From assembly GCF_002102345.1 (NCBI RefSeq), contig NZ_LQPP01000016.1:1-64000 (forward strand): a stretch of 64,000 nt of DNA, read 5' to 3'. The notes beneath the pieces were generated by a model. The model saw nothing but the letters and a program-made list of their open reading frames with translations, searched no databases and had not been told where the DNA came from. The translations under genes and the position numbers were made by a program. The stretch is from Mycolicibacterium peregrinum (GTDB taxonomy: Bacteria; Actinomycetota; Actinomycetes; Mycobacteriales; Mycobacteriaceae). Within the stretch, counting starts at the first letter, position 1, and each line of letters starts with the position of its first letter. Shown here piece after piece: positions 33,923-45,679 of this stretch.

Positions 33923-34486
33923 ATGCTTACCACCGTCGCGACGATCGACGGATTCACCACGCCCGTCGACGTCTCGGGGCCTGAGAAGGGTTCCACCGTG
34001 GTGGTGCTGAGCGCGGGCCATCACGGTCCGGCCGCTTATGAGCCCATCTGCCGACGGTTGCACACCGCGTCACTGCGCACGGTGATCATCGGTCCCGATC
34101 CACGCTTGACCGCCAAGTCCGTGGTCGGCATTCTCGATTCGCTCAACATCAAATGGGCATTGCTGGTGGGCGACCGACTCGGAGGAGAACTCGCCTGGGA
34201 GCTGGCCGCCACCCGACTCGACAAGTTCATCGGCCTGGTGGTCGTGGACCGCGGCCACCCACGTGTCGCCGACGCCACCGGTGCGATCCGCGACGACGAA
34301 TGCCCCCCGGTGGAGATGAATACCACCGTGCTGGTCAGCACCCCAGCTGCCCGCGCAGTGGCCAAGGCCAGCCAGCGCTACGTCTACGGTGACTTCCGCT
34401 TGGTGGAGATGCCGGGCCGACGCAATGCCGGTGATTCGACCGCGCAACTGGCGGCCGAGATCGTGCTGCGCACCAGTAGTTGGTGA
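33923..34486 (+). CDS. Degenerate alpha/beta-hydrolase-like protein
   Basis: A 187-residue protein with an alpha/beta-hydrolase outline: VVVLSAGHHGPAAYEPICRRL near the N-terminus, ALLVGDRLGGELAWELA where the nucleophile elbow should be, then FIGLVVVDRGHP. The elbow reads G-D-R-L-G, so Arg replaces the Ser/Cys/Asp nucleophile. The protein is also about 80 residues shorter than usual. It is therefore unlikely to be a normal hydrolase and may be a binding or regulatory remnant. It stands alone between the lipoprotein and a repeat-rich intergenic region. Confidence 0.7.
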   Translation: MLTTVATIDGFTTPVDVSGPEKGSTVVVLSAGHHGPAAYEPICRRLHTASLRTVIIGPDPRLTAKSVVGILDSLNIKWALLVGDRLGGELAWELAATRLDKFIGLVVVDRGHPRVADATGAIRDDECPPVEMNTTVLVSTPAARAVAKASQRYVYGDFRLVEMPGRRNAGDSTAQLAAEIVLRTSSW

Positions 34487-34761
34487 CCTGCGCTCAAGGT
34501 TAGGTGCAGGTTCAGATTCAGCCCGCCCGGCGGTTTGTCACGCTGGAGTGGCTCTGGCCGCCGAGTGTCACGCTGGAGTGGCAGCGGGTGTGGGCTGGTG
34601 ACCGGACTGTTCGTGTTTGTCACGCTGGAGTGGCTCTGGCCGCCGAGTGTCACGCTGGAGTGACAACGCGGGGTATACGCGGGGCCGAGCCTGCCTTCGC
34701 GCGGGCGCTCAGTCAGCCGCCACGGTGTCGTCGGGTCGGCAGCCTGCCTTCGCGCGGGCGC
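34487..34761. repeat. Repeat-rich intergenic region
   Basis: A 47-base unit at 34534-34580 is repeated exactly at 34616-34662. Within these, GTCACGCTGGAGTG occurs four times (34537, 34567, 34619, 34649), and the last copy extends to TGTCAC/GTGACA symmetry. A second, unrelated 34-base unit at 34688-34721 recurs at 34741-34774, 53 bases apart, overlapping the 3' end of the NAGGN synthetase gene. No convincing ORF is present. The repeats may be dispersed intergenic elements or termination stems. Confidence 0.8.
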
Positions 34762-36549
34762 TCAGTCAGCCGCCTCCGAAGGCTTCCAGGCTTGCGGCAA
34801 ACCCGGCTGCTGCGGGAACAGGAAATCCACAAACGCCGCGGCGGTGGGCTGCGGCTCATGATTGGCCAGGCCAGGGCGCTCGTTGGCTTCGATGAAGACG
34901 TACTCACGGCCCGTCACATCGGGCACCAGCAGGTCGATTCCCGTCACCGGTATGCCGAGCGCCTCGGCCGCGGCCACCCCGACTCGGCACAGTTCGGGAT
35001 TCACCTCCGCGGTGACATCGTGGATCGTCCCGCCCTGGTGCAGGTTCGCCGTCCGTCGCACCCGCAGCCGTTCGCCCTCGGGCAGCACATCGTCGAATGA
35101 CCAGCCGGCCTCGGCGACCGTGCCCTTGGTGACGTCGTCGATCGGGATGCGCGATTCCCCGCCGGTGGCGGCCGCGCGGCGCCGCGACTGCGTCTCGATC
35201 AGCTCACCGATGGTGTGCTTGCCGGTGCCGACGATCTCGGCGGGCCGGCGAATCGCCGCGGCCACCACCTTGCCGTCGATCACGACCAGCCGAAGATCGT
35301 CGCCGGCGGCACGCTGCTCGATCAGCACCTCCGGGTACTGCTCGCGGGCCCGGTGCAGCGCCGCATCCAGCTCCTCGCTGCCGTCCACCCCGACGGTGAT
35401 GCCCTTGCCCTGCTCGCCACGGGTGGGCTTGACCACCACATCGCCGACCTCTGCCAGAAACTCGTGATCCTCGGCGTCGAAAGTGGCCAGGCGGCCCTTG
35501 GGCACCGTGATGCCCGCGTCGGAGACGATGCGCCGGGTCTGGCGCTTGTCGTCGCAACGGGCCATGGCCACCGCAGAAGTGAACTCCGAGAGCGACTCCC
35601 GGGTGATGACGCTGCGGCCGCCGTGCGACAGCCGCATCTCTCCGGCGCCCGCATCGAGCACCTCGACCCGGATACCCCGACGCATGGCTTCGTCGGCGAT
35701 GATGCGGGCGTAGGGATTCAGATCGTCGACGGTCTCCGGAGGATGGGTGAACAACGGCTCGTTGATCGCGTTCTTACGCTTGACGGCCAGCACCGGAACC
35801 CGATGGAAGCCCAGCTTCTCATAGAGCGCGATCGCGGCCGAGTTGTCGTGGGCCACTGAGAGATCCAGGTACGCGCGGCCCCGCTCGCGGAAGATCCCGG
35901 CCAGGGTCCTGGTGAGCGCATCGCCGACGCCGGGAAGTCCGGCGGCCGGGTCCACCGCCAGGCTCCACAGGCTCGACCCGTCCTCGGGGTCGGCGAACAA
36001 CCGCTTATGGTCCACACCGGTGACGGTGCCCACCACACTGCCGTCGTCGTCGCGCACCGCGACCAGATAGACCACTGCGGGGGTGAGGGTGTGGTTGTGC
36101 CAGATGACGTCGACGGGTGCGGGGACCATCCCGCACCGCACGTACACCCGGTTCATCGCGTCGGCGTCGTTGGGCGTCTGCAAGGTACGCACGGTGAACC
36201 CGACGGGGTTGGCCGCGGTGAGCTCATCGGTGAACCGCAACCGGTAGGTGTGGCTCGGGTCGATGAACAGTTCCGCGGGGGAGCGGGCGATCAGCACGTG
36301 CGATTCGCGGGCGTAGATGCAGATGTCGCGGCGGCCCGGACCTTCCCGTTGCAGCACCTCGGCCAGCGTCTCGGGGTCTGCGAACGTCTGCCCGAAAATC
36401 AGTCGGCCCCAGCCTAATTCGAGCACCACATCGTCGGCCATGGCGTCGACGAGGTGCTGCGGTGAGGCATCGTGCAGGCCGAGCGTGATCGCCTCGGTGT
36501 GGTCGGGCTCCAGTGCCGGGGCCGACGCGTCGTGGTCGGTGGCGGTCAT
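34762..36549 (-). CDS. ngg: N-acetylglutaminylglutamine synthetase
   Basis: A 595-residue fusion protein. A GNAT acetyltransferase domain lies in the middle (about 125-285; AYLDLSVAHDNSAAIALYEKLGFHR) and an ATP-grasp ligase at the C-terminus (about 300-580; VVKPTRGEQGKGITVGVDG, EQRAAGDDLRLVVIDGKVVAA, GIDLLVPD, EANERPGL). This is the layout of the enzyme that builds N-acetylglutaminylglutamine, precursor of the osmolyte NAGGN. ATG 36549 overlaps the asparagine-synthetase-like gene by ATGA. The open frame extends 20 codons upstream but without support. Its last codons lie in a duplicated 34-base repeat. Confidence 0.9.
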   Translation of the reverse strand: MTATDHDASAPALEPDHTEAITLGLHDASPQHLVDAMADDVVLELGWGRLIFGQTFADPETLAEVLQREGPGRRDICIYARESHVLIARSPAELFIDPSHTYRLRFTDELTAANPVGFTVRTLQTPNDADAMNRVYVRCGMVPAPVDVIWHNHTLTPAVVYLVAVRDDDGSVVGTVTGVDHKRLFADPEDGSSLWSLAVDPAAGLPGVGDALTRTLAGIFRERGRAYLDLSVAHDNSAAIALYEKLGFHRVPVLAVKRKNAINEPLFTHPPETVDDLNPYARIIADEAMRRGIRVEVLDAGAGEMRLSHGGRSVITRESLSEFTSAVAMARCDDKRQTRRIVSDAGITVPKGRLATFDAEDHEFLAEVGDVVVKPTRGEQGKGITVGVDGSEELDAALHRAREQYPEVLIEQRAAGDDLRLVVIDGKVVAAAIRRPAEIVGTGKHTIGELIETQSRRRAAATGGESRIPIDDVTKGTVAEAGWSFDDVLPEGERLRVRRTANLHQGGTIHDVTAEVNPELCRVGVAAAEALGIPVTGIDLLVPDVTGREYVFIEANERPGLANHEPQPTAAAFVDFLFPQQPGLPQAWKPSEAAD

Positions 36550-38351
36550 GCCGCGGCTCCTGTCACACCGTGGCGCTGCAGCCACAACTCGAGCAGCGCG
36601 ATCTGCCATAACTCGTTGCCACGCAGAGGAGTCAGCCTGCCGTTCGGGTCGGCCAACAGCCGGTCGACGGCCTCGGGACGGAACAGGCCGCGCTCCTTGG
36701 CCTCTGGCGCATACAGCGCATTGCGGACCATGTCCAGGTACGGCCCCTCAAGGTGGGTCAGCGCCGGGACCGGGAAATACCCCTTGGGGCGATCGATCAC
36801 CGCTGCCGGAATCACCCGGCGCGCAGCCTGTTTGAGCACACCCTTGCCGCCGTACGCGGTCTTCAGGCCCGGCGGGCAGGTGGCGGCCAACTCGACGAGC
36901 TCGTGGTCCAGGAACGGCACGCGGCCTTCCAGGCCCCACGCCATGGTCATGTTGTCCACGCGCTTGACCGGATCGTCGACCAGCATCACGGTCGTATCGA
37001 GCCGCAACGCCCGGTCCACACCGGTCTCGGCGCCCGCCGCAGCGAAGTGATCGGTCACGAAGACCCCGCTGGGGTCGCCGTCGGCCCGGTATCCGTCGCT
37101 GATCAGTGCGCCCACTCCGGTGCTGTCCCGGTCGAAGAACGCGCCGCGGTAGCTGGCCACCGAGCCGTCCAGGCTGGCCGCGCCCGGTTCGGCCATCGGC
37201 GGGTACCAGTGGTATCCGGCGAAGACCTCGTCGGCGCCCTGTCCGGACTGGACCACCTTGACGTGCTTGGCCACTTCCTGGCTGAGCAGGTAGAAGGCTA
37301 CGCAGTCATGGCTGACCATCGGTTCGCTCATCGCGCCGATCGCTCCGTCGAGGGCGGGCAGCATGCGGGCGGTGTCGATCCGGATCTGGTGATGATCGGT
37401 TTCGAAATGCTCGGCGATGATGTCGGAGTACTTGAACTCGTCACCGGCCACGCCGCCCACGGACTCGAAGCCGATCGAGAACGTGGACAGACCGTGTTGG
37501 CCGGCCTCGGCGAGCAGGCCGACGATCAGAGAGGAATCGACGCCGCCGGACAGCAGGCACCCGACGGGCACGTCGGCCACCAGGCGTCGTTCGACCGCGC
37601 GCCGCAGGGACTCCAGTACCGCGTCTTCCCAATCCTTTTCCGACCAGTCGGCCCGGTCGGCGTGCCGGCTGAAATCGGGCGACCAGTAGACGGTGGTGTG
37701 CCGGCTGCCGTCGGGTTCGATCGCGACCACCGACGCGGGCGGCACCTTCTTGATGCCCTGCAGGATCGTCAACGGAGGTGGCACCACCGAATGGAACGTG
37801 AGGTAGTGGTGCAGTGCGACCGGGTCGATCCGGGTGTCGACGCCGCCGCCGGCCAGGAGGGCAGGCAGGGACGAGGCGAACCGGATCCGATGGTTGTCCT
37901 CGGTGATGTACAGCGGCTTGATGCCCAGCCGGTCCCGGCCCAGCAGCACCCGGCCGGTGTCCCGCTCGACGATCGCGAACGCGAACATCCCCATCAGGTG
38001 CTCGACGAACCGGTCGCCCCAGTGGTGATAGGCCTTGAGCAACACCTCGGTGTCGCTGTGCGAGAAGAAGCGGTAACCGTGCCCGGACAGTTCCCGGCGC
38101 AGCTCCTGGTAGTTGTAGATGCAGCCGTTCCAGCAAACGGTCAATCCCAGTTCGGGATCAACCATGGGCTGGGCGCCCGCTTCGGTCAGGTCAATGATTT
38201 TCAGGCGGCGGTGACCCAGTGCGACCCGGCCTTGCGACCAAACACCGGCCGCGTCCGGACCCCTGGGTGCCATCGCGTCTGCCATGGCCGACACCGCTGA
38301 AATATCCGGTGTCCGGCCATCGAGACGCACCTCCCCGGCGGCTCCACACAT
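36546..38351 (-). CDS. NAGGN amidotransferase (asparagine synthase-like)
   Basis: A 601-residue glutamine amidotransferase of the AsnB type. Met1 is followed by nucleophile Cys2 (MCGAAGE), N-terminal glutaminase motifs are RGPDAAGVW and HRRLKIID, and the synthetase domain has the PP-loop SGGVDSS near 257 and QGADEVFAGY. Beside ngg it amidates N-acetylglutaminylglutamine to NAGGN, a dipeptide osmolyte. ATG 38351 leaves Cys at position 2 as the mechanism demands; a longer frame would bury it. TAGGGT seven bases upstream predicts a leaderless mRNA. It is divergent from the SNF2 gene. Confidence 0.92.
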   Translation of the reverse strand: MCGAAGEVRLDGRTPDISAVSAMADAMAPRGPDAAGVWSQGRVALGHRRLKIIDLTEAGAQPMVDPELGLTVCWNGCIYNYQELRRELSGHGYRFFSHSDTEVLLKAYHHWGDRFVEHLMGMFAFAIVERDTGRVLLGRDRLGIKPLYITEDNHRIRFASSLPALLAGGGVDTRIDPVALHHYLTFHSVVPPPLTILQGIKKVPPASVVAIEPDGSRHTTVYWSPDFSRHADRADWSEKDWEDAVLESLRRAVERRLVADVPVGCLLSGGVDSSLIVGLLAEAGQHGLSTFSIGFESVGGVAGDEFKYSDIIAEHFETDHHQIRIDTARMLPALDGAIGAMSEPMVSHDCVAFYLLSQEVAKHVKVVQSGQGADEVFAGYHWYPPMAEPGAASLDGSVASYRGAFFDRDSTGVGALISDGYRADGDPSGVFVTDHFAAAGAETGVDRALRLDTTVMLVDDPVKRVDNMTMAWGLEGRVPFLDHELVELAATCPPGLKTAYGGKGVLKQAARRVIPAAVIDRPKGYFPVPALTHLEGPYLDMVRNALYAPEAKERGLFRPEAVDRLLADPNGRLTPLRGNELWQIALLELWLQRHGVTGAAA

Positions 38352-38358
38352 CAGTTCG

Positions 38359-38364
38359 ACCCTA
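38359..38364 (-). promoter_or_regulatory. Leaderless -10 of NAGGN operon
   Basis: On the minus strand TAGGGT is followed by seven bases and then the ATG at 38351. This is the only promoter-like element close to the osmolyte operon start; it shares the 38352-38448 region with the SNF2 promoter. Confidence 0.5.
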
Positions 38365-38436
38365 CACAGAATCTGGCGTCGGCGCGCCACCCGCGGTGTG
38401 TCGGGGGTGTGACCAGGACATGTCGGACAGTGGCCC

Positions 38437-38442
38437 TATTCT
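38437..38442 (+). promoter_or_regulatory. Leaderless -10 of SNF2 gene
   Basis: TATTCT ends six bases before ATG 38449. AGGACA at 38415-38420 could be a partial -35 at 16-base spacing. Confidence 0.5.
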
Positions 38443-38448
38443 CCTCGC

Positions 38449-41775
<3,327 letters not shown>

Positions 41776-43365
41776 TCAACCGGAGACGGGCGTGCTGGCG
41801 GCGTCCACCTGTTTGATCGGACCGGTGAACCAGTGCTTCACCGAGGCGTGCCAGTAGATGAACAGCAGGATCAGCACGCTGCCCACCAGAAGCGGGGTGT
41901 AGTTCACGAACTTCCACTGGAAGCTCGGGTCCCACGGCATGCCACCGAGCGAGGTCGGGAACATCGCGATGATCGCGGTGACGATGATCTCGACGATCGC
42001 CACCGGTGCCATCCACTTGTACCTGTTGCCGACGTTCCACTTGCCCTGCTCGAAGGAGTCGCCGGCCTTCCACCGGTAGTAGATCGGTACCGCGAAGCAC
42101 AGGTACAGGCCCACCACACCGATCGACACGACCGCGTAGAACGCGACCGGGGACGGGACGTCCACGCCGTTGACCGGAATCTTCACCGGCACGATGGCGG
42201 GCAGCGTGATGATGGCCGCGACCACCGCGGTGATGATGACGGCGTTCGCGGGGACGCGGGTGGCACTCACCTTCGACCACAATTGGTGTCCGGGGACGGC
42301 GCGGTCCCGGCTGAAGGCGAACAGCATGCGCGAGGCGCTGGTCTGACAAGCCGTGGTGCAGAACAGCTGTCCCGCAGTGGCGATCAGCAGCACGACGCCG
42401 GCCCACTTGGATCCCAGTGCCTGGGTGAAGATGGTCGCCACCGCGCCACCGTTGGCCGATACCTCGTCGGAGTTCTGCACGGCGAACAGGAACGACAGCA
42501 ACAGGATCCAGCCACCGATCGCCGAGTAGAAGATCGACTGCCAGATGCCCTTCGCGGCGGCATTCGCCGCGCTCTTGGTCTCTTCGGACAGGTGTGCCGA
42601 CGCGTCATATCCGGTGATCGTGTACTGCGTGAGGATCGCTGAGATCGGCAGCACGAACAGCAGGAAGCCCCAACCGGACGTCGAGCCGGAGAAGATCCCG
42701 GAATTGTTGATGGTCTTTGCGAAAACGTCAGAGACACTTGCGTGCTGGTCCGGGAGCAGCCACAGGATCGCGATCACCGCGGTGGCGCCCGCGACATGCC
42801 ACCACACCGAGACGTTGTTGATGACGGCCAGCAGGTGTGACGAGAAGATGTTGATCACGGCCGAGACCGCCAGGATGATCAGGAACATGATGAACACCCG
42901 GGTCAGGCTGTAGCCGGCCAGCCAGGATTCGCTGAACGTGCCCAGCGTCAGATCCAGGAATGTCGCGCTGCCGTAGGACACCGATGCCAGGATCGCGATC
43001 AGGCCGATCAGGTTGAGCCAACCGGTGTAGAAGCCGGCCTTGGGCCCACCGAGTTTGGAAGCCCACCAATAGATTCCACCGGAGGTGGGGTAGGCGGAGA
43101 CCAGTTCGGCCAGACAGAATCCGATGATCAGGATGAAGACCGAGACGATCGGCCAACCCCAGGCGATGGCGGCCGGGCCGCCGTTGTTCCAGCCCAATCC
43201 GAACGACGTGAAGCAACCGGCGAGGATCGAGATGATCGAGAACGAGATGGCGAAGTTGGAGAATCCTGACCAGGAGCGCTGCAGTTCCTGGACGTAACCG
43301 AGTTTGGCGAGATGTTGTTCGTCGTCCGTGAGTTGTTCGGTGAGTTCTTCGTGCCCCTCGGGCAT
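41776..43365 (-). CDS. APC-family amino acid/amine permease
   Basis: A 529-residue integral membrane transporter with about 12 helices. The N-terminal cytosolic part ends in LQRSWSGFSNFAISFSIISILAG, typical of the amino acid-choline/GABA permease branch. LAELVSAYPTSGGIYWWASKLGG is the conserved APC motif after helix 2, and ITGYDASAHLSEET is the consensus in helix 6. It is divergent from glnA4 across a large inverted repeat, so it probably imports the amine that GlnA4 glutamylates. ATG 43365 has AGGAG upstream; an in-frame start 48 bases earlier lacks one. Confidence 0.9.
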   Translation of the reverse strand: MPEGHEELTEQLTDDEQHLAKLGYVQELQRSWSGFSNFAISFSIISILAGCFTSFGLGWNNGGPAAIAWGWPIVSVFILIIGFCLAELVSAYPTSGGIYWWASKLGGPKAGFYTGWLNLIGLIAILASVSYGSATFLDLTLGTFSESWLAGYSLTRVFIMFLIILAVSAVINIFSSHLLAVINNVSVWWHVAGATAVIAILWLLPDQHASVSDVFAKTINNSGIFSGSTSGWGFLLFVLPISAILTQYTITGYDASAHLSEETKSAANAAAKGIWQSIFYSAIGGWILLLSFLFAVQNSDEVSANGGAVATIFTQALGSKWAGVVLLIATAGQLFCTTACQTSASRMLFAFSRDRAVPGHQLWSKVSATRVPANAVIITAVVAAIITLPAIVPVKIPVNGVDVPSPVAFYAVVSIGVVGLYLCFAVPIYYRWKAGDSFEQGKWNVGNRYKWMAPVAIVEIIVTAIIAMFPTSLGGMPWDPSFQWKFVNYTPLLVGSVLILLFIYWHASVKHWFTGPIKQVDAASTPVSG

Positions 43366-43554
43366 GGCGGCTCCTCGTGTGCCGGGCGGTGGGCGGTCTG
43401 CCAAACGGACCATAGAACTTTATTGGTCTGTTGTCCTACCTTTTGACGTGACAATCGTGCTAATTCGGTGCACGATCGTCACGTCATCGGCGAGACAATG
43501 GTCGGCTGGACGTCTGGATGGTCGGCAAGTCCCACACGGGCAGGAGGGTGCGCA
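43366..43554. promoter_or_regulatory. Divergent permease/glnA4 control region with 17-bp-arm inverted repeat
   Basis: TGACGTGACAATCGTGC (43444-43460) and its complement at 43470-43486 match at 16 of 17 positions around a 9-base spacer. A smaller GACCA/TGGTC pair flanks a candidate permease promoter (TATGGT with AGGACA 17 bases upstream on the minus strand, about 43402-43430). AGGAGG before ATG 43555 serves glnA4. The GntR protein encoded downstream is a natural binder, but this is inference. Confidence 0.7.
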
Positions 43555-44922
43555 ATGAGCCAGAACCCCGGCATGCTGGCACGAGCCGACCTGGAGCAAA
43601 TGGTGGCGGCGGGTGAGGTCGACACTGTGATCGTCGCCTTCTGCGATATGCAGGGCCGGCTGACGGGCAAGCGGGTTTCGGGCCGGTTGTTCGTCGAGGA
43701 GGTCGCCGCCCACGGCGCGGAGTGCTGCAACTACCTGCTCGCGGTCGACGTCGACATGAACACCGTCGGCGGATACTCGATGTCGAGTTGGGAAACCGGC
43801 TACGGCGACATGGTGATGACAGCCGACTTCAGCACCTTGCGGTTGATCCCGTGGCTGCCCGGCACCGCGCTGGTGATGGCGGACCTGTCGTGGCTCGACG
43901 GCCGCCCGGTGGAACAGGCGCCCCGCAGCATCCTCAACCGGCAGATCGACCGCCTGGCCGAGCGCGAACTGGTGCCGTACGTCGGGACCGAGCTCGAATT
44001 CATGGTGTTCGACAACACTTTCCGCGAGGCATGGGCGGCAGGCTACCGGGGCCTGACACCGGCCAGCGACTACAACGTCGACTACGCCATGATGGCGTCC
44101 ACCCGGATGGAACCGCTGCCGCGCGACATCCGCCTCGGCATGGAGGGCGCGGGGTTGTACTGCGAGGGCGTCAAGGGGGAGTGCAACCTGGGTCAGCAGG
44201 AGATCGCGTTCCGCTACGACCACGCCCGCAACACCTGCGACAACCACACCATCTACAAGAATGGTGCCAAGGAGATCGCCGACCAGCACGGCAAGAGCCT
44301 GACGTTCATGGCGAAATTCGATGAGCGCGAAGGCAACAGCTGTCACATCCACGTCTCGCTGCGCGGCGATGACGGGTCTCCGGTGTTCGCCGACGAGTCC
44401 GATCCGCGGGGAATGTCGTCGATGTTCCGCAGCTTCATCGCCGGTCAACTGGCCACGCTGCGCGAGATGACGCTGTTCTACGCTCCGAACATCAATTCCT
44501 ACAAGAGGTTTGCCGACGGCAGTTTCGCGCCAACCGCCATTGCCTGGGGTATGGACAACCGCACCTGCGCGTTGCGAGTGGTCGGCCACGGGTCGGGTAT
44601 GCGGGTGGAATGCCGGGCGCCCGGGGGTGACGTCAACCAGTACCTGGCCGTTTCGGCACTGATCGCGGGCGGTCTGTATGGCATCGATCACGAGCTGGAA
44701 CTTTCCGACCCGCTGCCGGGCAATGCCTATTCCAGTGGGGCGCAACGGTTGCCCACCACCCTGGCCGAGGCGGCCGAGCTGTTCGAGAAGTCCGAGGTGG
44801 CGCGCGCGGCATTCGGGGACGACGTCGTCGAGCACTACCTCAACAACGCGCGCATCGAATTGGCAGCGTTCAATTCCACGGTGACCGACTGGGAAAGGGT
44901 CCGCGGCTTTGAACGGCTCTGA
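43555..44922 (+). CDS. glnA4: Glutamine synthetase-like gamma-glutamyl-amine ligase
   Basis: A 455-residue GS-fold protein. GTELEFMVFD supplies metal ligands, NLGQQEIAFRYDHA and GNSCHIHVSL the ATP and glutamate sites, and GMRVECRAPGGDVNQYL the C-terminal Arg/Asn site. The adenylylation Tyr region of GlnA1 is missing, and the sequence groups with PuuA/GlnA4-type enzymes, which ligate glutamate to amines. Its neighbours (permease, gamma-glutamyl hydrolase, aldehyde dehydrogenase, SDR) support amine degradation rather than ammonia assimilation. The next gene overlaps its end by 14 bases. Confidence 0.9.
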   Translation: MSQNPGMLARADLEQMVAAGEVDTVIVAFCDMQGRLTGKRVSGRLFVEEVAAHGAECCNYLLAVDVDMNTVGGYSMSSWETGYGDMVMTADFSTLRLIPWLPGTALVMADLSWLDGRPVEQAPRSILNRQIDRLAERELVPYVGTELEFMVFDNTFREAWAAGYRGLTPASDYNVDYAMMASTRMEPLPRDIRLGMEGAGLYCEGVKGECNLGQQEIAFRYDHARNTCDNHTIYKNGAKEIADQHGKSLTFMAKFDEREGNSCHIHVSLRGDDGSPVFADESDPRGMSSMFRSFIAGQLATLREMTLFYAPNINSYKRFADGSFAPTAIAWGMDNRTCALRVVGHGSGMRVECRAPGGDVNQYLAVSALIAGGLYGIDHELELSDPLPGNAYSSGAQRLPTTLAEAAELFEKSEVARAAFGDDVVEHYLNNARIELAAFNSTVTDWERVRGFERL

Positions 44923-45679
44923 TTTCAGCGCGACCAGACGCTCGGGCCCGGTCATCGGGATGACGACGTACCTGCAGCAGGCGCAAACAGGGGTTTGGGA
45001 CGTCCGTGCGAGTTTCCTGCCGCAGATCTATTTCGAGGGAGTCACCCGCGCCGGTGGCATCGCGCTGCTGCTACCGCCGCAGCCGGTGGACCGCGACGTC
45101 GCCGACCAGGTACTCGACCGCCTCGACGGGCTGGTCATCACCGGCGGCCCGGACGTGGATCCGGCGCGCTATGGGCAGCAGCCCCATCCGGCCACCAACG
45201 AGCCGCCCACCGAGCGCGACGCCTGGGAGTTCGCGCTGCTGGAAGCTGCTCTGCGACGCGGTGTCCCGGTACTCGGCGTGTGCCGCGGCGCCCAGGTGCT
45301 CAACACCGCGCTGGGCGGCACCCTGCACCAGCACCTGCCCGAGGTGATCGGTCATACCCATCACCAGAAGGGCAACGCCGTGTTCGGCACGTCGGCCGTG
45401 CGTACCGTGCCGAATACCAGGCTGGCCGAGCTGATCGGCGCCACCTCCGATGCGCAGTGCTATCACCATCAGGCCATCGACCGGCTCGGTGAGGGCCTGG
45501 TGGTCAGCGCCCGCGACAGCGACGGCGTGATCGAGGCCATCGAGCGTGACCCGGCCCTGCCCGGCGATGTGTTCGTTCTGGGGGTGCAATGGCACCCGGA
45601 AGAAAGTCTCGATGATCTTCGGTTGTTCACCGCCGTGGTGGATGCAGCCAGAACGTATGCGACAGAGAGGGTTTCATGA
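44909..45679 (+). CDS. Gamma-glutamyl hydrolase, PuuD-like class I amidotransferase
   Basis: A 256-residue class I glutamine-amidotransferase-fold peptidase (C26). GVCRGAQVLN holds the nucleophilic Cys, VQWHPEES the His-x-Glu pair, and ITGGPDVDP the oxyanion strand. It should cleave the gamma-glutamyl bond of the pathway product, returning glutamate. TTG 44909, overlapping glnA4, is the likely start; ATG 44960 would remove 17 residues. The stop overlaps the aldehyde dehydrogenase start (ATGA). Confidence 0.88.
   Translation: MNGSDFSATRRSGPVIGMTTYLQQAQTGVWDVRASFLPQIYFEGVTRAGGIALLLPPQPVDRDVADQVLDRLDGLVITGGPDVDPARYGQQPHPATNEPPTERDAWEFALLEAALRRGVPVLGVCRGAQVLNTALGGTLHQHLPEVIGHTHHQKGNAVFGTSAVRTVPNTRLAELIGATSDAQCYHHQAIDRLGEGLVVSARDSDGVIEAIERDPALPGDVFVLGVQWHPEESLDDLRLFTAVVDAARTYATERVS

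Noticed and set aside
34534..34774. CRISPR array
   Set aside because: Only two copies of each of two unrelated units, with unequal spacing and no cas genes.
34504..34895. Small proteins translated through the repeats
   Set aside because: The open frames are created by the repeated units, lack ribosome-binding sites and overlap the end of ngg.
37000..38300. Long antisense open frame over the NAGGN amidotransferase
   Set aside because: High-GC third-position shadow; the minus strand encodes a complete enzyme with all motifs.
43468..43555. Upstream extension of glnA4 to 43468
   Set aside because: It would translate the inverted repeat; ATG 43555 has AGGAGGG and gives the normal GS N-terminus.
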